A DNA stretch of 64,000 bases. Origin: Pseudomonas caspiana. Its GTDB lineage: Bacteria > Pseudomonadota > Gammaproteobacteria > Pseudomonadales > Pseudomonadaceae. Positions 51,097 to 58,868 of the stretch are shown one piece after another (positions within the stretch are counted from its first letter, which is position 1; each line of letters opens with the position of its first letter). The notes under the pieces are model-generated. The model saw only the letters and a program-made list of their open reading frames with translations. It was not told the DNA's origin and searched no databases. The position numbers were made by a program, and so were the translations under genes. The DNA lies in assembly GCF_002158995.1 (NCBI RefSeq), contig NZ_LOHF01000008.1:93593-157592 (forward strand), read 5' to 3'.

Positions 51097-51735
51097 ATGA
51101 GCACAGTCAAACCGTCACTAAAGCCAAGAAAATCAGCCGTTCAGGCCCGATCCGTCGCGACGGTTGAGGCGCTTCACACGGCTACCCTTCAGGTTTTGAC
51201 CCAATACGGGCTAACCCGCTGCACCACCACGCGGGTTGCCGAGCGGGCTGGAATGTCGGTTGGCAGCGTCTATCAGTACTACCCGAATCGCGACGCGCTG
51301 CTGGCTGCGGTGCTCGAAAAGCATCTGCAGGAAGTTGTCGACACTGTTGAGCTCGCCTGCGGTCGATGCCACGGTAAAACAGTGGCCGAAATGGCGTCGG
51401 GTTTTATTGTGGCGTTTCTGGCCGTCAAACTGCGTGATCCGGTGGTGTCGAAAGCGCTCTACGCCATCGCAGCAGAGCGGGGTGGAGCCGAACTGGTCGC
51501 CCGCATAAACGCCCGTATGCTAGTCGCGATGACGACCATGCTGACCACGGCGTCTGACGCCCATTTTGATAATCCCGCCTTGATTGCCTCGATCTCGCAT
51601 ACGGCAGTGGTCGGGCCTGTACGTGCCTTGCTCGAAGGGCATGGCAATCCTGACTTCGAGACCTGCCTCGAAGAGCAGTTGACCTTGATGTTGACGGCCT
51701 ATCTTCAAGCTCATCAGAGCGTTAAACGCCCATGA
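51097..51735 (+). CDS. TetR-family transcriptional regulator, 212 aa
   Basis: Helix-turn-helix RCTTTRVAERAGMSVGSVYQYY at the N-terminus and a helical ligand domain. The start is ATG 51097. ATGA overlap with the next gene. It probably represses the aldo/keto reductase gene. Confidence 0.9.
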   Translation: MSTVKPSLKPRKSAVQARSVATVEALHTATLQVLTQYGLTRCTTTRVAERAGMSVGSVYQYYPNRDALLAAVLEKHLQEVVDTVELACGRCHGKTVAEMASGFIVAFLAVKLRDPVVSKALYAIAAERGGAELVARINARMLVAMTTMLTTASDAHFDNPALIASISHTAVVGPVRALLEGHGNPDFETCLEEQLTLMLTAYLQAHQSVKRP

Positions 51736-52226
51736 AGCCTTTTCTAATTCGTGAATTAACCCCAGCCGACACCGAAGCACTGCTGGCCTTTGAAGTGCGT
51801 AACCGTGAGTGGTTTGAATCGCACATTGATGCCCGCGAGCCTGACTTCTATTCGTTGCAAGGTGTCGCAGAGCATATCGACTGCTATCTCGCCGACTTCG
51901 CCATTGGCGTCTGGCATCCATTTGTCATCGAGGATTGCAGTGGGCGAATCGTCGGACGCGCAAATCTCAAAGGCATCAGTTCGTCAGGCCAGACTGCGGA
52001 GGTTGGTTATCGAATTGATCAGGAGGCGTGCGGGCAGGGGCTGGGGACACTGGCGTTGAAGCACCTGATTGAGCAGGCAAGGGCGCGTTGGGGGCTTACG
52101 CAACTGGTCGCTTATGTCTTCGAGGAAAACCTTGGCTCCAGGAAAGTGCTTGAACGGTGCGGGTTCCGGCTGGAACCGCAGATGGGTGACGATACTGCTG
52201 AGTGCCGGTTTGTTCTTTTGGTTTAG
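51732..52226 (+). CDS. GNAT-family N-acetyltransferase (RimJ-type), 164 aa
   Basis: RIDQEACGQGLGTLALKHLIE is motif A and NLGSRKVLERCGFRLE motif B, similar to ribosomal-protein acetyltransferases. Translationally coupled to the TetR gene by a 4-bp overlap. Substrate unknown. Confidence 0.9.
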   Translation: MKPFLIRELTPADTEALLAFEVRNREWFESHIDAREPDFYSLQGVAEHIDCYLADFAIGVWHPFVIEDCSGRIVGRANLKGISSSGQTAEVGYRIDQEACGQGLGTLALKHLIEQARARWGLTQLVAYVFEENLGSRKVLERCGFRLEPQMGDDTAECRFVLLV

Positions 52227-52254
52227 CCGGATCTTACTATGGCAAACCTGGGGC

Positions 52255-52347
52255 CTGTAGGAGCTCACCGAGGTTACGAGGTCAGCGATGGCGGAGTGTC
52301 AGACAAACCGCTATCGCTGACCTCGTAACCTCGGTGAGCTCCTACAG
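52255..52347 (+). repeat. REPIN-like inverted repeat with CTGTAGGAGC cap, copy 3
   Basis: Perfect 35-bp arms (52255-52289 and 52313-52347) around a 23-bp loop. Very similar to copy 1. It lies between the acetyltransferase and DUF3144 genes (convergent). Confidence 0.88.
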
Positions 52348-52430
52348 TCAGTAGTATTTTTCTCATAAGCGTGACTGGAGGCAATCAGCCTCGACGGGCC
52401 AATAAAAAGACCGGTGCTCAGTTATCGCTA

Positions 52431-52730
52431 TCAATCCGGTTTTTGAACCATCATGTACTGGCTGAAATTATTGATGTGATCGTCCAGATTATCCTCAAGC
52501 ATCAGCCGGTACTGATCGCAGAAGTACTTCAGCATCGCCCCACGTGCCTGAGCCATTTCCTCGCCGGACTTGAAGCTGCGCGCACTGACCCAGGCATTGA
52601 ATCGTGTGGTTCCAAACATCATGGATGCACTGACCTGTCCGAGCTTTTCGAACGCTTTAAGCTGCTCGTTGGACAACTCGATGTGCGCGTCTGCGCGGTC
52701 ATAGAATGCTAGGTCGGTGGCGTCTGGCAT
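52431..52730 (-). CDS. DUF3144-family protein, 99 aa
   Basis: ASMMFGTTRFNAWVSAR and MLEDNLDDHINNFSQYM match DUF3144 (small helical proteins, function unknown). Normal length. It stands alone. Confidence 0.85.
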   Translation of the reverse strand: MPDATDLAFYDRADAHIELSNEQLKAFEKLGQVSASMMFGTTRFNAWVSARSFKSGEEMAQARGAMLKYFCDQYRLMLEDNLDDHINNFSQYMMVQKPD

Positions 52731-52856
52731 TGCGGATTTTCCTGATTATGTTTGAGCTGTGATGTATTAAAGCATTTGCGCCATTTGCATCCATCATCAC
52801 AATCGTTTGCTGGGGCTCAACGCCTCTCACGGTGAGGTCTCGTGGCAACGACGAAC

Positions 52857-52936
52857 CTGTAGGAGCGAACTTGTTCGCGAGCCGCTTAACTCGCTGTGGC
52901 AGAAAAACCGTCTCGCCAACACGTTGGCTCCTACAG
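52857..52936 (+). repeat. REPIN-like inverted repeat with CTGTAGGAGC cap, copy 4 (degenerate)
   Basis: Left part 52857-52881 and right part 52911-52936 share CTGTAGGAGCGAAC... and GGCTCCTACAG with several mismatches. It lies just after the end of the HisRS-like gene. Confidence 0.65.
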
Positions 52937-52951
52937 ATCACTCAGATCCAG

Positions 52952-53579
52952 TCAACGCAGAGCCAGGACCAGCCTCTCAAGCCCAATGCCAAAACCCGCC
53001 CCCTCTCGATAGGCACCGCCGCCGACAACTTGTTGCTGTGCGCCCAAGGCGGGGCATCGCACTTCGAAGCCATTGCCCTCCAGGTAGTAACTCAGCCCTC
53101 GTTTCACCGCCAGATTGAGTTCATAGTCGAGCCCCAGCGAGTCAAGGAAACCGATGCAAATAGCCTGACTACGCTGCAAAGCCTGCGCAGGGTCGGCACT
53201 CAGGATTTCGAGACCCAGTTGGGTGAACTCGCGGTACCGGCCAGCTTGAGGGCGCTCATATCGATAGCATCGAGCTACGTAGAAAAACATTGCTTCTTCC
53301 CGCGATCCGAGAAGTACATCGTTGCGCTCCTGAAAAAGCGCGGTTGCCTCCGGGATGAGGCAGCAGGGACGTCCGGCCTTATCATCGAAGGCCCACATTT
53401 GCCCGATTATTTCACTTCCGCCGGCCTTTTCGATAAAAGTGTCCTGACCCCATAACGCTGGAACAATCGCTTCCTCAGCTCCAGCTTCGATGAAGACAGC
53501 TCCGAAAACGGCCTTCTACTTCGCGCATGATTGCTGCTTCTTTCCCGGTTACTATTCGCGTTCCACGTAGCATTGTCAT
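52952..53579 (-). pseudogene. Short histidyl-tRNA-synthetase-like gene with +1 frameshift
   Basis: ATG at 53579 with GGAG 9 bases upstream starts TMLRGTRIVTGKEAAIMREV. At the TTTT run near 53505-53508 the frame changes. If one T is removed the reading GRFGAVFIEAGAEEAIV and on through WGQDTFIEKAGG is perfect, giving about 208 residues. Class II motif 2 (RYERPQAGRYREFTQLGLEI) and motif 3 (GAGFGIGLERLVLALR) are intact. The anticodon-binding domain is missing, so it is a catalytic-core paralog, perhaps charging a carrier or small molecule. A sequencing error is possible. Confidence 0.75.
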
Positions 53580-53604
53580 TTTTGTGATCTCCAATTTACA
53601 GGCA

Positions 53605-53629
53605 ATAAAAAAGGCGCCATGGGCGCCTT
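53605..53629 (-). terminator. Attenuator terminator upstream of the HisRS-like gene
   Basis: On the minus strand AAGGCGCC-CAT-GGCGCCTT is followed by six T. The perfect 8-bp GC-rich stem lies 26 bp before the HisRS-like ATG and 19 bp after the leader-peptide stop. GGUGCC in the leader (forward 53699-53704) can pair with the GGCGCC arm of the stem with one wobble, a possible antiterminator. Confidence 0.8.
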
Positions 53630-53648
53630 GGTTTTGTTCATTGAGTCG

Positions 53649-53756
53649 TCAGAACAAGTGGTTTGAGTTCTGATGAATCGATGAGCATGAGCAACCGCGG
53701 CACCTTGAGCGAGGTCCGTGATGGTGATGTCGGTTGCATGGAATAGAGTTGGTCAT
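53649..53756 (-). CDS. Histidine-rich leader peptide, 35 aa
   Basis: The minus-strand frame from ATG 53756 (AAGGA 7 bases upstream) codes for MTNSIPCNR followed by four consecutive His codons (residues 10-13), with two more His at 28 and 33, and stops at 53649. A run of His codons before a terminator is the mark of histidine attenuation. When charged His-tRNA is scarce the ribosome would stall there and the terminator would not form. It is a regulatory peptide, not expected to have another role. Confidence 0.75.
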   Translation of the reverse strand: MTNSIPCNRHHHHGPRSRCRGCSCSSIHQNSNHLF

Positions 53757-53845
53757 GGCCAATCCTTGCACAGAACCGGGAGCGCCGACAAGGGCACCTC
53801 ATTCATGACAAACCAAACATGAGAACAGTTGGAGCACGAGTACGC

Positions 53846-54283
53846 ATGACTGAATGGGACATTTTCGAAACGGAACACTGGCGAGTCAGCCATCGCCGCG
53901 ATGCACGTCATAGCGGTTACCTGATGGTCAGCTCAATCGCTGCTGCTTCGGATTTCATGGACCTCAGCGATTCAGCACTGGCCTCACTCGGCGACGTCCT
54001 GCGGCAAACCGAGCAACTTCTTTTTCAGGCCTTTGAGCCCTGGAAGGTTGTTGTCTACAAGTTGGGTTTTTCTGCAGGTTTCAATCTGCATTTTCATGTG
54101 GTTCCTGTTACGCATTCACTGTTGGCAGAAGTTGGACGGCACCCGGATTACCCTAGCGAACCTGACGGGAATGACACCATCCTTTTCTTGAGTCGCGAGT
54201 ATTGCGAGCGGGCATTGAGTAAAGAAGAGTGTGAAGTTCAGCACAAGACAGTGATTAATCTCCGGGAGCTTTACCGCGCATAA
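53846..54283 (+). CDS. HIT-family protein, 145 aa
   Basis: The active-site block FNLHFHVVPVTH corresponds to the HIT histidine triad, but the first His of the triad is Asn80, while His82 (catalytic) and His84 remain. HIT proteins cleave nucleotide phosphoramidates and aminoacyl-adenylates. ATG at 53846 with GGAG 11 bases upstream. It is divergent from the HisRS-like gene. Confidence 0.82.
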   Translation: MTEWDIFETEHWRVSHRRDARHSGYLMVSSIAAASDFMDLSDSALASLGDVLRQTEQLLFQAFEPWKVVVYKLGFSAGFNLHFHVVPVTHSLLAEVGRHPDYPSEPDGNDTILFLSREYCERALSKEECEVQHKTVINLRELYRA

Positions 54284-54500
54284 ATAGCTTGATCAAGATA
54301 CTTATTCTTACCCCATCGCCGCGGATAATCGTCTCGGTTTGCCAGATAACACGCGCTATCGTTCTTCGTGGAAAAACTCGCACAGGATTTACGCAACCCG
54401 TAGGCAAACAATAAGCTGGGTCATCGACGGCTAGCCCGTTGCGCGTCCATAATCGAGTCATCTCGCTTTCCCAATAACTACAAAAATTCAGGAGTCATCG

Positions 54501-55427
54501 ATGCAACCGATCCGTCTCGGTCTGGTGGGCTACGGCAAGATTGCCCAGGATCAGCACGTGCCCGCTATTACCGCTAACCCCGCGTTCCAGTTGGTGGCTG
54601 TTGCGACGCAAGGGCAGCCTTGTGCCGGGGTAGAGAACTTTCAGTCCTTGAGTGAGTTGCTGGAAAAAGGTCCGTATGTCGATGCGATTGCGTTTTGCAC
54701 GCCACCGCAGGGGCGATTTGCGCTGGTGCGACAGGCGTTGGCTGCGGGGAAACACGTGTTGGTCGAGAAGCCGCCGTGTGCCACGTTGGGCGAAGCGATG
54801 GCGTTGGCGAGTCAGGCTGCGGAGGAGGGCGTCAGCGGCTTGTTCGCCTGGCATTCGCGTTATGCACCCGGGATCGAAGCTGCGCGTGACTGGCTGGCCA
54901 CTCGCACGCTGCAAAGCGTGCAGATCGACTGGAAAGAGGACGTGCGTAAATGGCATCCCGGTCAGGCATGGATCTGGCAGCCGGGCGGTCTGGGCGTTTT
55001 TGATCCCGGCATCAATGCGTTGTCGATTGCGACCTATCTTTTGCCGTTGCCGCTGTTCGTTGAGTCCGCCGAACTGCGAGTCCCGAGTAACTGTCAGTCG
55101 CCTATCGCTGCATCCATTAAAATGTCTGATGCGCGCCAGCTCGACGTGCGCGCGGAGTTCGACTTTGACCATGGTCATGATGAGCTCTGGAGTATCGAAA
55201 TTCGCTGTGCCGAAGGTGTTTTGCGGCTGGACAACGGTGGTGCGCTGTTGAGCATTGACGGCGTGCGACAGGCTGATTCGGAGGAGGGCGAGTACGCGGC
55301 GGTGTATCGGCATTTTCAGCAGTTGATTGGCAGCAAAGCCAGTGATCTGGATTTGCAGCCGTTGCGATTAGTCGCGGACAGTTTCTTTGTTGGTAGTCGG
55401 ACGTCGGTAGAGCCGTTTTACGATTAA
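54501..55427 (+). CDS. gal: D-galactose 1-dehydrogenase, Gfo/Idh/MocA family, 308 aa
   Basis: NAD(P) motif RLGLVGYGKIA and VLVEKPPCATLGEA (Lys in EKP) of Gfo/Idh/MocA enzymes. WHSRYAPGIEAARDWLA and QIDWKEDVRKWHPGQAWIW follow. This pattern matches Pseudomonas galactose 1-dehydrogenase, which oxidises galactose to galactonolactone. No other galactose genes are beside it. Confidence 0.85.
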   Translation: MQPIRLGLVGYGKIAQDQHVPAITANPAFQLVAVATQGQPCAGVENFQSLSELLEKGPYVDAIAFCTPPQGRFALVRQALAAGKHVLVEKPPCATLGEAMALASQAAEEGVSGLFAWHSRYAPGIEAARDWLATRTLQSVQIDWKEDVRKWHPGQAWIWQPGGLGVFDPGINALSIATYLLPLPLFVESAELRVPSNCQSPIAASIKMSDARQLDVRAEFDFDHGHDELWSIEIRCAEGVLRLDNGGALLSIDGVRQADSEEGEYAAVYRHFQQLIGSKASDLDLQPLRLVADSFFVGSRTSVEPFYD

Positions 55428-55488
55428 GTGTGACTTGACCTGAACCCCGGCGGTGCATGTCCGTTTCTGTAGGACTGCCAAACGCTTT

Positions 55489-55579
55489 CTGTATAAGCGC
55501 ACGAGCAATGCGAGGCCGCGATGGCTTTCCGCCTGACACACCGCCATCGCGGCCTCGCGTTGCTCGTGCGCTCCTACAG
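55489..55579 (+). repeat. REPIN-like inverted repeat, copy 5
   Basis: Arms 55489-55524 and 55544-55579 (36 bp with a few mismatches) around a 19-bp loop. The outer right end TCCTACAG and the left CTGTA match the same cap, with different inner sequence. Confidence 0.75.
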
Positions 55580-55639
55580 ATAGGTGTCCGCTGCGCTAAA
55601 GTGCCGTGTTAGAAGCACACGGCGATCTCCTGCAATGTC

Positions 55640-56230
55640 TTACTTTGCGCTTTTGACAGGCCGATCAAGAGAGGCCCGGCCGTTTTCCGGGTTGCTCAAC
55701 CACTCAGCACGCGTCATCTCCCATATTTCCTTGAGTATCGGTCCCGAGACAAAGTGGCCTTCTGTTGTCCCGATCAGGCGCATGCCCTCACGCTGTGAGA
55801 CCTTGCGCGAGGCCTGATTTTCGACTGCTTTGGGCACTTGCATGACCGGACGCGCCAGTGTTTCGAACCAGTATCTGTTGATGACCTCGCAGGCCTCACG
55901 CATGTAGCCTTTGCCCTGCCATCGCGGGGCGAGCCAGAATCCCCGGTTGTTGCCAGGCTGGTCGTACAGGCTGATGCTGCCAATGCTTTGCCCTGACTCT
56001 GAACCCAGACGGATCATCCAGTGCCACTCGCGTCCTGCCGCGATGGCCGGGAGCACTACGTCACGAACATACGTCAGCGCGCCATCATCCGGGTAAGGCC
56101 ATGGCACCCGACGGTCGAGGTAGCGGACCACTTCCCAGTGGGGGAACAACTGCTGGATATCGGAGGCGTCGGTCAGTTGCAGTGGAGTGAGTGTCAAGCG
56201 AGCGGTTTGCAGTGTATGCGGGCTTTCCAT
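55640..56230 (-). CDS. GNAT-family N-acetyltransferase (RimJ/RimL-like), 196 aa
   Basis: TARLTLTPLQLTDASDIQQLF, GFWLAPRWQGKGYMREACEV and ENQASRKVSQREGMRL are typical. Normal length. It reads toward the galactose dehydrogenase gene. Confidence 0.9.
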   Translation of the reverse strand: MESPHTLQTARLTLTPLQLTDASDIQQLFPHWEVVRYLDRRVPWPYPDDGALTYVRDVVLPAIAAGREWHWMIRLGSESGQSIGSISLYDQPGNNRGFWLAPRWQGKGYMREACEVINRYWFETLARPVMQVPKAVENQASRKVSQREGMRLIGTTEGHFVSGPILKEIWEMTRAEWLSNPENGRASLDRPVKSAK

Positions 56231-56471
56231 GGCGCGAGGTCCTTAAAGCGGTATCACCAGATCGACTCACACTCTTGCAGAATGTGAGCCTGGATGTCGA
56301 GTGCTGCCAGCGAGTGATGGGCGATTGTTCTGCTTGACTCTTAGCCGGTTCAATCAAGACGATTGCATTCGCAGCACTGAACCGCCGGGCACTGACCCAG
56401 CTTAGAAGTACCCAAGGCCGATGGTGATGGAGATACTCAACTCGTCGACGGTGAAAAAGAAGGAAAGCCAC

Positions 56472-56930
56472 ATGCCCCGCCTGATCTGGCTGCGCGACGA
56501 TATGCAGTACAGCAACACTTTCGCACAGTGGCTGCACGAACAATTTGCATATGAATACGTCGGTCAATCATTGAGTGACTGGCAGCGTGAATTTGCCGAA
56601 GGGCAGGTTAATGGTGACTGGCAATGCCTGATTGCCGTCGAGGATGGGCAACTGCTGGGCGGCGCTGCGCTGGCTAGAAATGACCTGGCTGAACGCCCGG
56701 AGCTGGGCCCATGGCTGGCCTGTGTTTTCATCGCCCCGCATGCGCGACAGCGAGGTCTGGCGGAACAACTGATCGAGGGCATTTGCACCGCAGCGAAGGC
56801 TAACGGCAACACGCGGCTGTGTCTGCACACCCATGACCGCCATGAGTACTACGCCAAGCGCGGCTGGCAGGTTCTGGAGTGTTTTCAGGCGTGGGATAAA
56901 GAACACTGGCTGATGGGGCGGGATCTTTGA
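56472..56930 (+). CDS. GNAT-family N-acetyltransferase, 152 aa
   Basis: ACVFIAPHARQRGLAEQLIEG is motif A. ATG at 56472 has AAGGA upstream. An upstream ATG at 56421 is less likely. Substrate unknown. It precedes the kinase gene by 48 bp and may be co-transcribed. Confidence 0.88.
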   Translation: MPRLIWLRDDMQYSNTFAQWLHEQFAYEYVGQSLSDWQREFAEGQVNGDWQCLIAVEDGQLLGGAALARNDLAERPELGPWLACVFIAPHARQRGLAEQLIEGICTAAKANGNTRLCLHTHDRHEYYAKRGWQVLECFQAWDKEHWLMGRDL

Positions 56931-56978
56931 ATGTGCTTCAAGCAGATACCCACCACATTTTGAAAACAGGACAGCTCG

Positions 56979-57464
56979 ATGACTACTGCGAAACTTCATC
57001 TCATGTGCGGCAAGATCGCTTCCGGCAAATCAACACTTGCCAAGGCACTCGTCGCTGAGCATTCAGCAATCCTGCTGAGTGAGGATCATTGGCTTGCCAG
57101 GCTTTATCCTGGCGAGATCAAGTCAGTGACCGACTATGTGCAATTCGCCCGTCGAATTCGCGATGTCGTTGGCCCGCTAGTCAGCACCATGCTGAAGTCG
57201 GGTATCAGTGTGGTTCTGGATTTTCCCGGCAATACTCGTGCAGACCGCGAGTGGTTGCGGGGCTTGGCGGAAGCGGGTGAGGTGAAGCACTGTTTGCACT
57301 ATCTGGACGTGGAGGATGATGTTTGCCGTGCTCGACTGCGCGCCCGCAACGTACGCGGTGAGCATGACTTCGCGGCAACCGACGCGGAGTTTGATTTGAT
57401 CACCCGATATTTTCAGGCACCAACGCCGGAGGAGGGGCTGGATATTCAGATTCACCGCCTGTAA
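56979..57464 (+). CDS. AAA/zeta-like small P-loop kinase, 161 aa
   Basis: LMCGKIASGKSTLAKAL (Walker A at about 11-18) and VVLDFPGNTRADREW (Walker B region) with a lid RARLRARNVRGEHDF. It belongs to the small kinase group that includes zeta-toxin-like and aminoglycoside-type enzymes. Substrate unknown. Confidence 0.85.
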   Translation: MTTAKLHLMCGKIASGKSTLAKALVAEHSAILLSEDHWLARLYPGEIKSVTDYVQFARRIRDVVGPLVSTMLKSGISVVLDFPGNTRADREWLRGLAEAGEVKHCLHYLDVEDDVCRARLRARNVRGEHDFAATDAEFDLITRYFQAPTPEEGLDIQIHRL

Positions 57465-57535
57465 TTCCCCCCATTTTTTGCGCCCGTTTTGGGAGAGGCA
57501 CTGTTCTGCCGGAAAATACGTGCGCAGTTCACCCA

Positions 57536-58333
57536 TCAGGCAAACGGCAACGGCCCAGGGAATTTGCCGATCGGCACCCAATGAGTGATAAGCCCCGTAT
57601 CAGGTTTCCAGTGATGCAAAAGCAGGGCTGGCGGCTCTACGTAAGAGGCTTGCGGAGCATTTGCGTCCAGCGCCAACGCGATGGCTGTGGTTGTACTGGG
57701 GGCGGTGCACAACAAGGAGCCGCCAAAGCGCAGTTGCATGGATCGGTGGATGTGCCCGCAGACTATTCGTTCGATGGCGGGGTAGCGCTCCACCACCTGA
57801 GCAAGCCGGTGCGCATTGATACACGCATACGTATCGATGTAAGGAATGCCGCTCAAGAATGGCGGCTGGTGGAGCATGATCAGCGTTGGTCGATCCGGCT
57901 CTTCTGCCAGGGCAGCTTCCAGCCATGCCTGTGCTGCTTCGGTCATGTCACCGTGATGTTCGCCGGGCACGGTGATATCCAGTCCAATGATGCGGACAGG
58001 GCCAAGATGTGACGCAACAAAGTGCAACGGCCCTTCGCGTGTAGCACTTTCTGCCTGGACAAACGCAGACCTGAACAACTCGCGGTCGTCATGATTGCCA
58101 GGGATCATCAACAGTGGTTGTTCAATCTCCGCCAAAAGTGCGCGGGCCATTTCGTACTCGGCCGGTTGTCCTTCATCCACCAGATCGCCGGTGATGATCA
58201 CCACGTCCGGGCGCGGATGCAGGGCGTTCAAGTGCTCGATGGCTTGTTTGCACATCGTGTTTGAATCCACCAACCCTTTGTAGAGCGCGCCTTGTGGCCG
58301 GATGTGCAAGTCTGACAGGTGAGCGATGAGCAC
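57536..58333 (-). CDS. Metallophosphoesterase of the CpdA type, 265 aa
   Basis: HLSDLHIRPQG (Asp8, His10), ITGDLVDEGQ, MIPGNHDDRE and VCGHIHR are the metal-binding motifs of class III cyclic nucleotide phosphodiesterases. GTG at 58333 with GGAGG 7 bases upstream. It probably hydrolyses cAMP or another cyclic nucleotide or phosphodiester. Confidence 0.88.
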   Translation of the reverse strand: MLIAHLSDLHIRPQGALYKGLVDSNTMCKQAIEHLNALHPRPDVVIITGDLVDEGQPAEYEMARALLAEIEQPLLMIPGNHDDRELFRSAFVQAESATREGPLHFVASHLGPVRIIGLDITVPGEHHGDMTEAAQAWLEAALAEEPDRPTLIMLHQPPFLSGIPYIDTYACINAHRLAQVVERYPAIERIVCGHIHRSMQLRFGGSLLCTAPSTTTAIALALDANAPQASYVEPPALLLHHWKPDTGLITHWVPIGKFPGPLPFA

Positions 58334-58387
58334 TGGATGTCCTCCGTGGAAAATGACTGGCTGTGGATGACAGCCACGGCTAACCAT

Positions 58388-58714
58388 TCAAACAATGAAG
58401 GCGAGCGCTAGAAGTGGAGCGCCAGCCGCCTCAACGGCGCGCCAGTTTACAAAAGCCGCGCACTCCACCAGCGCTGCAAATTGTTCAGGGCAGCGATGCT
58501 TGAAGCTCTGAGCATTGTCGATGACCAGTGATAGCGTTTGTCCGTATTGAACATGCACTGACGACATTTCTGCGCCGGGGTCATCAAGGTACGAGAGGCA
58601 ATCAATCCAGGCGTCCATATTGCAGCCGTAGAAGCCAGGGAAGCCGAACACATCCGAAAAAACCGTGTGGAATGTCTGCCAGTCAGTAATCAGATCTGCG
58701 TTCACTCGTACCAT
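58388..58714 (-). CDS. Barstar-family protein, 108 aa
   Basis: DVFGFPGFYGCNMDAWIDCLSYL is the barstar fold signature (barnase inhibitor). No barnase-type RNase gene is adjacent. It may be an orphan immunity protein or have another partner. It lies 54 bp upstream of the phosphodiesterase gene in the same direction. Confidence 0.9.
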   Translation of the reverse strand: MVRVNADLITDWQTFHTVFSDVFGFPGFYGCNMDAWIDCLSYLDDPGAEMSSVHVQYGQTLSLVIDNAQSFKHRCPEQFAALVECAAFVNWRAVEAAGAPLLALAFIV

Positions 58715-58868
58715 TGATAGAACCCTTTTACTGCGCTGTCTTCAGGAAGTTGAACTGAATATTCCTGCCTGCGACTGATGAGCTTCTGACTGCCCGCGTG
58801 CAGGGGCCGCGCATCATGCGTGGCCCCTTCGCGTCGTGTACCCATAGGCGACGTTTGTACCTGCCAAG

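Noticed and set aside
52832-53455. A 207-codon open frame on the plus strand
   Set aside because: Antisense to the HisRS-like gene, whose class II motifs clearly mark the minus strand as coding.
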